A stretch of 64,000 nucleotides of DNA from Lapidilactobacillus wuchangensis (GTDB lineage Bacteria; Bacillota; Bacilli; Lactobacillales; Lactobacillaceae): contig NZ_RHOU01000001.1 of assembly GCF_003946645.1 (NCBI RefSeq), forward strand, positions 310,001-374,000. The letters run 5' to 3'. Position numbers and translations under genes: made by a program. Below, in pieces: positions 47,453-57,183 of the stretch. How positions within the stretch are numbered: the stretch's first letter is position 1; every line of letters starts with the position of its first letter. The notes below the pieces were generated by a model that worked only from the letters and a program-made list of their open reading frames with translations, ran no database searches and was not told where the DNA came from.

Positions 47453-48252
47453 GCGTCTGACTGCATTCCGGGCTTGCTGGTTGTGGAACGCGGCCGGCAT
47501 TGATTTGAACCAATTAAAAGCCAAAGTTCAAAAGAGTTAAAACTCTGTGAAGATGAATAAACAAAATTGCGTCTGACTCTGTTCCGGGCTGCTTGTCGTG
47601 GAACGCTACCGACATTGATCTGAGCCTTTGTTGTACAAAGTCTCAGATACAAGTCTTATTATAAGTGCTAAAGCACTAACAATAATTTGGTGGCTGACAA
47701 CAAGATCCCTCCACGCCGTCTGGAGTTGAAGTAATACACTTCAAATTGGTTAGTTCTTAAGGCAATTGTAGCGGGGCAGAGCAACTTAATTCAAATTGTT
47801 GTCATAACTGAATGTCAGCATCAAAAAAGCCTATCTGGCAGTTCCTGGTTTAATTCCAGAAAACTTGTCAAACAGGCCTATTAGTATACTTTAATCTGTT
47901 TTTCTAATTAGTGGTGCTCAATTCTGTTAGTTTCCACAGGTGGTTGCTGAGCGATTAGCGTCTAGCTCCACTAATATTGCCTTGACGTCAATCAAAAATA
48001 AAGTGGACTAACCTAACTCAAAGCGCAGTGGAGGCCGCCGGGTTGTCAGCCGCCAAATTCTTCTTGATGGCGGTAGCCATTTAGAAGAAGACCTGTATTA
48101 GAAATTATTGCGGAGCAATAAGCTTCAATCAGCGTCGGCAGCGTTCCACAACCCGCCGGCCGCAACGAAGCTGACCACGATTCAGCCAAAAACCAGTTAA
48201 GGTTTAAATCGCCCAGCAACCACCACAACCAATTGGGGCAGTCTTGGCACTA
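47453..48252 (-). repeat. Composite intergenic repeat copy 5, with nested and tandem elements
   Basis: Occupies most of the 1.07-kb gap between mnmA and the phosphatase gene. Element A (47912-48252) begins about 22 bases after the mnmA stop; its outer stem (47941-47958 with 48209-48226) is interrupted by a complete second cloverleaf (48029-48168, own stem 48035-48048 with 48150-48163). A true terminator hairpin with six T (47823-47879) follows, then element B (47570-47730) and a truncated B (47453-47515). The remainder, 47205-47452, shows nothing identifiable. Confidence 0.85.
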
Positions 48253-48274
48253 TTCTACCCAAAACGAACGTTGA

Positions 48275-49408
<1,134 letters not shown>

Positions 49409-49418
49409 TTAGCTCCTT

Positions 49419-49760
49419 CTAAGCGGTCACAATTAAGATATCCCGCTCAATCAAATTGTCGATTTGGAAATTAAACTGCTCCACTTCATCGACATTTTTT
49501 TCATCTTTAAAAATATTAACGCTCTTCATACCACTACGGTCTGTGACTGACATCTTTAAAGCAGTCAAGTCAGCACTAACCGACATCTTCAACATATAAG
49601 CCGCATTATAAGGCGAATTGCCTTGTAAAGGCCGTTCTAATTGAAAGACGCCTCGTGGTGTTTTCATAAAACCAACATCCCGTAAAGCATATGCCTTGAT
49701 TTTGGGACTAAGTTTAAAAGTCCGTTTATCCCCTAAAACTTTAGCTTCATCTTTTGCCAT
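49419..49760 (-). CDS. DUF1831 family protein
   Basis: 113 residues, soluble alpha/beta, without Cys pairs or catalytic motifs. Composition and place between a cysteine desulfurase and mnmA match the DUF1831 family of Lactobacillales, often described as cysteine-desulfurase-associated. A role in sulfur relay or as a partner of the desulfurase is inferred from position only. ATG 49760 follows TTGGAGG. Confidence 0.8.
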   Translation of the reverse strand: MAKDEAKVLGDKRTFKLSPKIKAYALRDVGFMKTPRGVFQLERPLQGNSPYNAAYMLKMSVSADLTALKMSVTDRSGMKSVNIFKDEKNVDEVEQFNFQIDNLIERDILIVTA

Positions 49761-49854
49761 GTTAATTCCTCCAAATCACGGTCACCAAAAGAGGTGAACC
49801 AGATCATATTCTGGTTTCATTATAGCAAAAAGTCAGTCAACTAGGATAATCTTC

Positions 49855-51024
49855 CTAGATTGTCTGAGCATTTTTTTGTAAGTAATCATGGGCGACGGCA
49901 CTAATTGCCAATCCTAACTCATGGGCACTAGCCAGATCGTTCTCACTACCAAAGGACAGCCGTAACGATTCGCGAATTTGCGGTGCCTGTTCACCAAACA
50001 AAGCAATCAGTACATGCGAAGGTTCCAAACTGCCAGCTGTGCAAGCTGAGCCACCGGAAACAGCAAAGCCCCGCAAATCCAAGTTCATTAAGGCCAACTC
50101 GGTAGGCACACCCTTAAGCCAAATATTTAAGACGTGCGGTGCTGCCAGATCAACATCAGGTCCATTAATAGCAAAATCAACCCCTTGTGCCGTTAAAACT
50201 TGAATCACTTCTTGTTTTAAAGCCAGCAACTGTTGCCGTTTATTGGCTTTTTCACGACCGGCCAAATCTTGCGCGGCTTGAGCTAGACCAACAATTCCTG
50301 GCAGATTTTCCGTGCCAGCTCGGCGTTTATGCTCCTGCTCGCCACCTCGCATAAAAGGAACAAATTTGACACCATTACGTGCATAAAGGAAGCCAACGCC
50401 CTTAGGACCGTGGAGTTTATGCCCGGAAATCGACAAGAAATCAACGCCTAATCGCTGCACATCAATGTCTAACACGCCATAAGCTTGCACCGCATCAGTA
50501 TGAAAAATAGCTTGGTGATCAGCTAACAGTCGGCCGATTTCAGCAATCGGTTCAATACTGCCAACCTCATTATTGGCCATCATCACTGAGACTAAAATGG
50601 TATCTGGTCGCAAAGCCGCTTTTAAATCCGCTAGGGAAATTAGACCCTGAGCGTCAACTGGTAAATAAGTCACCTCATAACCATGTTTTTCCAAATAGGC
50701 CATTGTCTGCAAAACCGCCGGATGTTCAATCGCGGTCGTAATAATATGATGACCACGATCACTGTAAGCGCGCACCGTGCTAAGAATCGCGGTATTATCG
50801 CTTTCCGTCCCACCACTGGTGAAAATAATTTCGTCAGTGGCTGCCGCATGAATACTTTCGGCTAAAATTTGCCGACTTTGATCCAGCAAATGATGGGCTT
50901 GGCGACCAAAATAATGTGTACTGGAAGCATTGCCAAACTCATTTTGCAGAATTTCCGTCATTGCTGTCACAACGCTGGGACTAACCGGTGTGGTTGCTGC
51001 ATTGTCAAAATAATAATGTGCCAT
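49855..51024 (-). CDS. Cysteine desulfurase (IscS/NifS/YrvO family)
   Basis: 389 residues, PLP fold type I. The PLP Lys lies in SISGHKLHGPKGVGFLY (about 205), the substrate-binding region is SGGTESDN (about 70), and the catalytic Cys is in GGSACTAGSLEPSHVL (about 330). It moves sulfur from cysteine to acceptor proteins. With mnmA two genes downstream, it is most like YrvO of B. subtilis, the dedicated donor for MnmA. No iron-sulfur scaffold gene is near. The ATG follows AAGGAG at a long spacing of 12. Confidence 0.93.
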   Translation of the reverse strand: MAHYYFDNAATTPVSPSVVTAMTEILQNEFGNASSTHYFGRQAHHLLDQSRQILAESIHAAATDEIIFTSGGTESDNTAILSTVRAYSDRGHHIITTAIEHPAVLQTMAYLEKHGYEVTYLPVDAQGLISLADLKAALRPDTILVSVMMANNEVGSIEPIAEIGRLLADHQAIFHTDAVQAYGVLDIDVQRLGVDFLSISGHKLHGPKGVGFLYARNGVKFVPFMRGGEQEHKRRAGTENLPGIVGLAQAAQDLAGREKANKRQQLLALKQEVIQVLTAQGVDFAINGPDVDLAAPHVLNIWLKGVPTELALMNLDLRGFAVSGGSACTAGSLEPSHVLIALFGEQAPQIRESLRLSFGSENDLASAHELGLAISAVAHDYLQKNAQTI

Positions 51025-51103
51025 GAATCGCTTCTACTCCTTAACCCCAATTACAATTTCAGGTTAAGTATTACCGCCATAATAATTGCAATTGAAAAAT
51101 AAA

Positions 51104-51808
51104 TTAAATCACTTTTTGTATTTCTGGTAAAGCTAATAATAATAATTGTGCGGCATGACGTCCAGCCTGGACGACAAATTCGTCGAAGCTAACGCTAGCA
51201 TCATCATCGCCGTTATCACTAATTGCCCGAATAATTAAGCTTGGGCAGTTAAAGTTAGCGGCAATTTGCGCCACTGCTGCCCCTTCCATTTCCACTGCTT
51301 GCACACCAGGAAAATCTTTTTTAATCGTAGCAACTCGTTGTGGATCAGCCACAAATTGATCACCAGTGGCAATCAGCCCAGTCACTGTTTTCAAATCCAA
51401 TTGTTCAGCTGCTGCTTGGACAATTTGGACCAACCGTTGATCAGTCTGGAAGTACAAATCATGATCAGGTAATTGACCTAACACATAATCGCCACCATTG
51501 ATCACATCAACATCGTGATAAACCAGACGATCGCCGACAACCAATTCGCCAACTTGCAAGCCAGCACCAACACCGGCCGCCGAACCAGAATTAATAATGA
51601 CATCCACTTGGAAATGATCACATAAAATCGTAGCCGTCATCGCCGCCTGAACTTTACCAATACCAGATTGTGCTAAAACTAAATCAATACTTTGGTAACT
51701 ACCCACTGTAAAACTAGCGCCACCAATTTCAACAGTTTCAACTGCCGACAATTTCTGCCGATAAAGCCCAATTTCCTCAGCCATCGGCACTAAAATACCA
51801 ACCTTCAT
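51104..51808 (-). CDS. mtnN: 5'-methylthioadenosine/S-adenosylhomocysteine nucleosidase
   Basis: 234 residues. Typical blocks: MKVGILVPMAEEIGLYR, INSGSAAGVGAGLQVGELVV (about 76-95), AVEMEGAAVAQIA (about 172-184, purine/ribose contact) and RAISDNGDDDASVSF with the catalytic Asp near 198. It recycles SAM by-products and yields the precursor of AI-2. ATG 51808 follows AAGGAGG. It is separated from the upstream small gene by an array of hairpin repeats, so it may be uncoupled from nudF. Confidence 0.96.
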   Translation of the reverse strand: MKVGILVPMAEEIGLYRQKLSAVETVEIGGASFTVGSYQSIDLVLAQSGIGKVQAAMTATILCDHFQVDVIINSGSAAGVGAGLQVGELVVGDRLVYHDVDVINGGDYVLGQLPDHDLYFQTDQRLVQIVQAAAEQLDLKTVTGLIATGDQFVADPQRVATIKKDFPGVQAVEMEGAAVAQIAANFNCPSLIIRAISDNGDDDASVSFDEFVVQAGRHAAQLLLLALPEIQKVI

Positions 51809-51826
51809 AAAAACCCTCCTTAGAAT

Positions 51827-52316
51827 AGAGTGTGAGGGCTGGTGGTCTTTTGGCGTAGCGTAACTTCAAATAATGATTTGAGCTGGTGCAACCAGATCGA
51901 AGCATTATTTAAGTTAGGCATAGCCATTTACCAGCCCGAACACGTTTTAAATAGAGTGTGAGGAGTTGCAGTTAGCTGGCGTAGCGTAACTTCAATTATT
52001 TGATTGAGCGGTAAAACCGATCGAGCAAATAATTAAGTTAGGCATAGCCAGCTGCAACTCTGAACACATTTGAATAGAGTGTGAGGAGCGACGTACTTTT
52101 GGCGTAGCGTAATTTCGATAATTTGATTGGACGACCCCGTCGGCCGAGCAAATTATCAAATTAGGCATAGCCATTTGTCGCTCCGAACACGTTTTAGTAG
52201 AGTGTGAGGAGTTGCGGTTAGCCGGCGTAGCGTAACTTCAATTATTTGATTGAGCGGTAAAACCGATCGAGCAAATAATTAAGTTAGGCATAGCCAGCTG
52301 CAACTCTGAACACGTT
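51827..52316. repeat. Four tandem ~123-bp hairpin units
   Basis: Units start at 51827, 51953, 52076 and 52199. Each opens with AGAGTGTGAG, closes with GAACACRTTT, and folds into one long imperfect hairpin built on TGGCGTAGCGTAA and TTAGGCATAGCCA. The outer arms differ between units but remain paired: GGGCTGGT/ACCAGCCC, GAGTTGCAG/CTGCAACTC, GAGCGAC/GTCGCTC. Units 2 and 4 are nearly identical. The array fills the whole 508-base gap between the stop of the small membrane protein gene and the mtnN ribosome binding site. Confidence 0.9.
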
Positions 52317-52562
52317 TCAAACAAAAAACAAAACCAAATAAGCAATAACAATCAACACACTAACAATCAAAATCGTCCAATTTAATTTACGCCGCATTTT
52401 GGGGTGAGCCACATAGGTTGAAGCCTGCCCCTGACGCTGCAACGCTTCTTGCCGAGCAACTCGCGATAAACCTGGTGTTGGTTCGGCAGAATCAGTTGCC
52501 GCAGCTGGTTGATGAACATCAATAATCATATCCGGTTCTTGATTTTGGTGACGTTTATTCAT
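52317..52562 (-). CDS. Small C-terminally anchored membrane protein, 81 aa
   Basis: A hydrophilic N-terminal part (about 60 residues, rich in Gln, Ala, Arg) is followed by one C-terminal membrane helix (about 62-80: WTILIVSVLIVIAYLVLFF), so it is probably a tail-anchored protein. ATG 52562 is preceded by GGAGGTCAGC and overlaps the last 8 bases of nudF. The TGA stop lies at the edge of the tandem repeat array. The nudF-small protein-mtnN order is common in lactobacilli, but the function is unknown. Confidence 0.75.
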   Translation of the reverse strand: MNKRHQNQEPDMIIDVHQPAAATDSAEPTPGLSRVARQEALQRQGQASTYVAHPKMRRKLNWTILIVSVLIVIAYLVLFFV

Positions 52563-53109
52563 GCTGACCTCCAACTAATTGTTGCCAATACTGAACAGCT
52601 AATAAAGTTTTACCATCAATAAAGTCACTACTTGTTAGGTAAGCATTTATTTCAGGTAAGGTAAATAACTTAACTTCTAAGAATTCATCAGCATCTAATG
52701 AACGTTTGTGGGCAATTGGTTGTAAGTCTTGGGCCAGATAAAGCGACATTTTTTCAGTTGCAAAACCTGGCGAACTATAAAAGCGACTTAGTAATTGCCA
52801 TTGATAAGCGGACTGACCAATTTCTTCGTTCAATTCCCGTTTGGCCACAGCCAAAGGATCTGTTTCTAAAGGATCGATTTTACCTGCCGGGATTTCCCAA
52901 GTTTCATGGGCCAACGGTGACCGCCACTGTCGCACAAAATAGGCGTGTTCAAGGTCAGCCAGCGCTAAAATTGCGACGGCACCGTGGTGTTCGACAATTT
53001 CACGTTCCGCTGGTTTACCATTGGGCAATTCCACAACTTGTTGATGCAGGCGTAAAATATGACCATCATATAAGACCCGATCACTTTTAACCTTTTCTGT
53101 AAAATCCAT
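52555..53109 (-). CDS. nudF: ADP-ribose pyrophosphatase (Nudix hydrolase)
   Basis: 184 residues. The Nudix box GKIDPLETDPLAVAKRELNEEIG (about 80-102) has one residue more between the first Glu and REL than the textbook GX5EX7REUXEEXGU pattern. The overall layout (VREIVEHHGAVAILAL, RQWRSPLAHETWEIPAG) is that of ADP-ribose pyrophosphatases, which split ADP-ribose to AMP and ribose-5-phosphate. An in-frame ATG six codons upstream has no ribosome binding site; ATG 53109 has GGGAG before it, at a long spacing. Confidence 0.9.
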   Translation of the reverse strand: MDFTEKVKSDRVLYDGHILRLHQQVVELPNGKPAEREIVEHHGAVAILALADLEHAYFVRQWRSPLAHETWEIPAGKIDPLETDPLAVAKRELNEEIGQSAYQWQLLSRFYSSPGFATEKMSLYLAQDLQPIAHKRSLDADEFLEVKLFTLPEINAYLTSSDFIDGKTLLAVQYWQQLVGGQHE

Positions 53110-53414
53110 TTTTTCGCCAACTCCCATAAAATAATATCATACCGAAGTATCCGATGAATGTAAATTAAAAATACTTACTTTTTGTAAATAAAATAAATTA
53201 TTCGACTCGCTTCGATTATATCATGTTAAGTTCGCTAACGTTCAGGCTTTTATGATTACCAGTATCCACTATAACTGAGGGCTTGCATCATCCCGATGAG
53301 GCCCAAGTCAACACCGTCTTGGGACTGATAAGCAAAATCAATCCTTAGCCTTATTCAGCTTTGACATAATTATGATAGAATCAAGGTAGTAATTGAGTGA
53401 GATGGAGGTTTATC
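53110..53414. other. Divergent intergenic region, nudF / xpaC
   Basis: About 300 AT-rich bases. GGGC and GCCC near 53280-53305 flank a small hairpin with an ATCAT/ATGAG stem. A TTGACA at 53361-53366 lacks a good -10. I see no other feature. Confidence 0.5.
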
Positions 53415-54272
53415 ATGACATTTAAAAAAATTATGCGCGTTTTATTAACCGCCTGGGTGATTATCTTCGCTAGTTGCAGTGTTCTAGCTTATGATGACCA
53501 CGATGGCTTCCGAGCAATGTTAGTCTTCACCTTGATTGGGGTTGTTTTGTTATTCTTAACCCACCGTGGTCACCGCGAACAGCGCAGCGACCAACAAAGT
53601 GATAGTTTCGATGCCCCAATCAGCAAGAAAATGTTGACTCATTATCAACAATCTGGTTTAAGTGATGCTGAAATTAAAGTTTTCCGTGACACAATGGCTG
53701 ATGCCAAAAAAGAAATTGTGACTTTAGACACCACCATGCAACAAGTCCCTAAATTACGGGCAATTAATCTTAACCACGATACCATCAATTTAAGCAAAGC
53801 TTTATTTGCGGCTTTGGTTAAAGAACCTGATCGTTTGCAAGAAGCGGCGCCTTTCCTTTATAAGCATTTGCCAACGAGTGTGCAAATCGCTAAGAAATAT
53901 GAAGAAATCAGTCACCACGAATTGAAAACCAGCGACACTTATGCGGTAATGGATCGTAGCGTCGAAATGTTGGCCGCCCTTAGTGAACAAATCAAGCACG
54001 ATTATCTCGATTTCGTTTCCGAAGACGTTAGTGATTTAAAATCAACTTTAGATTCTGTTAACGAGAAGCATGATCAACCTGATTTTAGCAGTCAAAGTGA
54101 TCAAACAATCGCACAAATGCAGGCGGAACTTAATCAGATTCAACATGATTATTTATCCACTCAAGCAGAAAAAGAAGCTGCTAAACAGCAACCAACGCCA
54201 ACTAACCCAGACACATCAGCAACCAATGACTCAAACCAAGAAAACGATGAGGATCATCATGACGGAAAATAA
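53415..54272 (+). CDS. xpaC: XpaC family protein
   Basis: 285 residues. Two N-terminal membrane helices (about 7-28 and 36-54) precede a helical cytoplasmic domain with the XpaC-type stretch [33 protein letters not shown] and [29 protein letters not shown]. The last 60 residues are low-complexity and acidic. The name comes from an indolyl-phosphate phenotype; the role is unclear. ATG 53415 follows TGGAGG. Its end overlaps telA by 14 bases, the conserved xpaC-telA pair linked to toxic-anion and antimicrobial tolerance. Confidence 0.88.
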   Translation: MTFKKIMRVLLTAWVIIFASCSVLAYDDHDGFRAMLVFTLIGVVLLFLTHRGHREQRSDQQSDSFDAPISKKMLTHYQQSGLSDAEIKVFRDTMADAKKEIVTLDTTMQQVPKLRAINLNHDTINLSKALFAALVKEPDRLQEAAPFLYKHLPTSVQIAKKYEEISHHELKTSDTYAVMDRSVEMLAALSEQIKHDYLDFVSEDVSDLKSTLDSVNEKHDQPDFSSQSDQTIAQMQAELNQIQHDYLSTQAEKEAAKQQPTPTNPDTSATNDSNQENDEDHHDGK

Positions 54273-55515
54273 TCAAAAGAATAATGATAATTTAAATAAT
54301 ACCAATTTATATGACGATTTGCTGGCGACCCCTTTCGCTGATAACAGTGATTTAACAGCCGCGGCGCCACAAACACCAGCTGACGCAACTGATGAAACAG
54401 CAGCGTTAGAGCGACTAACTGATACCCAGAAGCAACAAGCTGCAGCGCTGGTCAAACAAATCGATACTAAAAACCAGGCCGCCGTATTAAATTATGGTGC
54501 TAATGCTCAGAAACAACTGTCGGCTTTCTCACAAAAAATGTTGGACCAAGTTCAAAGCCAACAAACTGGTGAGATCGGCAATGGCTTAACGGATTTGATG
54601 TATCGTTTAAATGAGGCCAATCCTAGCGAGCTAGAAGCAGAAAACAACAATGTCTTTCGCAAACTTTTTGGTAAAGTTAAACGCTCGGTTTATGAACTGA
54701 CGGCCAAGTATCAAAAAATTGGTGCCCAAATTGATTCCATCGCTACTAAATTAGATCATCAGAAAAACGACCTGTTACTTGATAATAAAATGTTAAATGG
54801 CCTCTACGACCAAAACAAGGCTTATTTCGACGCTTTAAATGTTTACATCGCCGCCGGAAAAGTGAAGTTGAAGGATTTGGAAGAAAACGAAATTCCCCAA
54901 CTATTAGCCGCTGCTGAGGCATCTGGCGATCAAATGCAAGTTCAAGAAGCCAACGATCTGAAACAATTCGCTGATCGTTTAGAGAAACGGACTCACGACT
55001 TAGAATTAGCCCGCCAGATTACAATTCAGCAAGCGCCTCAGATTCGTTTAATCCAAGGAACCAACCAAGCTTTAGCTGAAAAAATCCAAGCTTCAATTAA
55101 CACGGCGATTCCATTATGGAAGAATCAAGTGGCCATTGCCCTCACCTTGTTACGTCAAAAAGATGCCGTGACGGCTCAACGTCAAGTTTCGCAAACAACC
55201 AACGATCTCTTAGCTAAGAATTCAGAAATGCTGAAAATCTCCGCAATTGAAACGGCTAAGGAAAATGAACGTGGTGTGGTTGATATCGAAACCCTGCAAA
55301 AGACGCAAAACGATTTAGTCGAAACTTTACAACAGACCTTGAAGATCCAACAAGACGGCCGCAAGAAACGTCAAGCAGCCGAAGGTGAATTACAAAAGAT
55401 GGAATCAGAATTAAAAGAACATTTGTTAGCTTATAGTCGTGGTGAAACAACTAGCGATTATCGAACTCGTAAAGATGTTGACCCGATTCCAGATTCCCGG
55501 ATTGAAGATAAATAA
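54259..55515 (+). CDS. telA: TelA/KlaA-like toxic anion resistance family protein
   Basis: 418 residues, soluble and mostly coiled-coil helix. Family blocks: [23 protein letters not shown] (about 133-155), [26 protein letters not shown] (about 178-203), and [17 protein letters not shown] (about 290-306). Members are associated with tellurite, cell-wall antibiotic or nisin tolerance; the mechanism is not known. ATG 54259 has GAGG 6 bases upstream, within xpaC. The frame is open 63 codons upstream in xpaC's shadow, without family similarity. Confidence 0.9.
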   Translation: MTENNQKNNDNLNNTNLYDDLLATPFADNSDLTAAAPQTPADATDETAALERLTDTQKQQAAALVKQIDTKNQAAVLNYGANAQKQLSAFSQKMLDQVQSQQTGEIGNGLTDLMYRLNEANPSELEAENNNVFRKLFGKVKRSVYELTAKYQKIGAQIDSIATKLDHQKNDLLLDNKMLNGLYDQNKAYFDALNVYIAAGKVKLKDLEENEIPQLLAAAEASGDQMQVQEANDLKQFADRLEKRTHDLELARQITIQQAPQIRLIQGTNQALAEKIQASINTAIPLWKNQVAIALTLLRQKDAVTAQRQVSQTTNDLLAKNSEMLKISAIETAKENERGVVDIETLQKTQNDLVETLQQTLKIQQDGRKKRQAAEGELQKMESELKEHLLAYSRGETTSDYRTRKDVDPIPDSRIEDK

Positions 55516-55517
55516 AC

Positions 55518-55576
55518 CAGCAAAAAGACCTAATGTCAGCCAACTCTACGGTGAGTGACTGAAATCAGGTCTTTTT
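55518..55576. terminator. Bidirectional terminator between telA and the MFS gene
   Basis: AAAAAGACCT pairs with AGGTCTTTTT, with a second GTCAG/CTGA part inside; T runs on both strands. Confidence 0.8.
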
Positions 55577-55638
55577 TTAATGCTGAATATTAAAAATCAG
55601 GAAATGTTAAACCAACTTTCTCTGATTGCTTTTAATAT

Positions 55639-57087
55639 TTAATGGACTTGAGCTTTCTTCTTCGCTTGGCCTTTAAACCAACGATAGCCGGTTAGAACAG
55701 TGGCCACCAAACTTAACGCCAGCGAAATCAAAAAGGTTACTTTCATCCCATAAATAAAGGTTTCCGGATGCTTAGGCAAATAAGTCGTCACATGTTGGCC
55801 TAATTGATGACTCATGGCACTAAACAGAATTGTGGTAGCAAAAGTTATTCCTACAATCATCCCTAATTCGCGAGCCAAACTATTAATCCCACCAGCTTGA
55901 CCTAAATCCTGACGTTTAACCGAACTCATGACAATCGTGTTATTAGGCGCTTGAAACATCCCATTACCTAAACCAACTAAGCCTACAAACGCGGTAAATA
56001 ACCAGAGCGGTGTTTGTAAATTCGTTAAATAATAGCCAACTTGACTGGCAGTAATGAATACTAGACCAAAGAACGTGAGACTTTCCGGCCCAATACGATC
56101 AGAGATTGCACCTGAAACTGGTGCGACTAAAACCTGAACTACTGGGAAAATCATCAGTAAGTATCCCGCAGTACTTGCGGCTAATCCTCGCGCATTTTGC
56201 AAGTAAAATGGTGAAATGACATTAAACACAAAATTGACCACAAAAATCATAAAGGCAGTTAACAAGCTCAATGAAAAATCGACATTTTTAAAGATTTTAA
56301 AATCAAGCATCGGCGTCGTGGTCCGATTTTCATGATAAATAAAAATACCTAAAGCTAAAATTGCTAAAACAATTAGACTGATGACTGACCAGTGTTGATA
56401 CCCCGCATCTTGGCCAATAAAAATGCCACCAAACAAACCAACAATCAAGACGGCAAACGAAACAGTTCCCAGCCAATCAATTTTAGTTTTGACAAAGGAA
56501 ATATCCTTCGGCAAAACGAAGGCACCCAGAATCATGGTCAAAATACCAACCGGAACATTGATCCAGAAAATATTACCCCAATAAAATTTGGCCAAAATCA
56601 GGCCGCCAATCCCTGGTCCAGCAATACTTCCTAAAGACACAAAGGAGCCGATCCATCCTAAAGCTTTTCCACGCTCATTAATTGGAAAAACCTCGGTGAT
56701 AATCCCATTATTCGTACTCATGGTCATTGCCGCACCAATTGCCTGAACCGCCCGACCAGCCAGCAATAGACTTAAGCCATGATTAAATCCGGAGAATAGT
56801 GAACCCAAGATGAAGAGCACGGTCCCAATGCGAAAAATTCTAATTTTACCGACAATATCCCCCAATTTACCAAAGAATAACAACAAAGCGCAAATCACAA
56901 TGAGGTAAACTGAGACGACCCACTCTGATTGATTCATGGGAATGCCCAGGTCCTTGCTGATTGTCGGTAACGCGATGTTCACAATACTACCGTCCAGTGT
57001 TGACATAAACGTAAACATCCCCACCGCGGTCAAAATCAACCACCGTTTGGACTGCACTTTAGGATCAGCCAAATAATTATCTGTCAT
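55639..57087 (-). CDS. MFS drug exporter, DHA2 family (14 TM, EmrB/QacA type)
   Basis: 482 residues with about 14 membrane helices. Motif D1 (LDGSIVNIALPTI, about 28-40) and motif A (GKLGDIVGKIRIFRIG, about 72-87) mark DHA2 drug:H+ antiporters; motif C-like GWIGSFVSLGSIAGPGIGG (about 143-161) marks exporters. Substrates are unknown. ATG 57087 follows TAGGGGG at a long spacing; an upstream TTG would run through the ileS terminator. No regulator gene is adjacent. Confidence 0.88.
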   Translation of the reverse strand: MTDNYLADPKVQSKRWLILTAVGMFTFMSTLDGSIVNIALPTISKDLGIPMNQSEWVVSVYLIVICALLLFFGKLGDIVGKIRIFRIGTVLFILGSLFSGFNHGLSLLLAGRAVQAIGAAMTMSTNNGIITEVFPINERGKALGWIGSFVSLGSIAGPGIGGLILAKFYWGNIFWINVPVGILTMILGAFVLPKDISFVKTKIDWLGTVSFAVLIVGLFGGIFIGQDAGYQHWSVISLIVLAILALGIFIYHENRTTTPMLDFKIFKNVDFSLSLLTAFMIFVVNFVFNVISPFYLQNARGLAASTAGYLLMIFPVVQVLVAPVSGAISDRIGPESLTFFGLVFITASQVGYYLTNLQTPLWLFTAFVGLVGLGNGMFQAPNNTIVMSSVKRQDLGQAGGINSLARELGMIVGITFATTILFSAMSHQLGQHVTTYLPKHPETFIYGMKVTFLISLALSLVATVLTGYRWFKGQAKKKAQVH

Positions 57088-57114
57088 ATCTTTTATTAAC
57101 CCCCTACTTGGTGA

Positions 57115-57176
57115 AAAAGAAGGTGAGACTGTATTGACAAGATTCTTTGTCACAGTCTTACCTTCTTCTTCAATTC
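57115..57176 (-). terminator. ileS terminator
   Basis: Long hairpin AAGAAGGTAAGACTGTGACAA against TTGTCAATACAGTCTCACCTTCTT, then TTTTTCACC on the minus strand. Confidence 0.85.
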
Positions 57177-57183
57177 TTAAAAA

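Noticed and set aside
47318-47652. Two overlapping minus-strand open frames of about 70 codons
   Set aside because: They run over B elements; the shared peptide similarity comes from the repeat, not from a protein family.
51992-52174. 60-codon open frame with internally repeated peptide
   Set aside because: It is a translation of two tandem hairpin units and has no ribosome binding site.
51827-52316. Tandem repeats as a CRISPR array
   Set aside because: The units are ~123 bp, each a single long hairpin, with no short direct repeats, no unique spacers and no cas genes.
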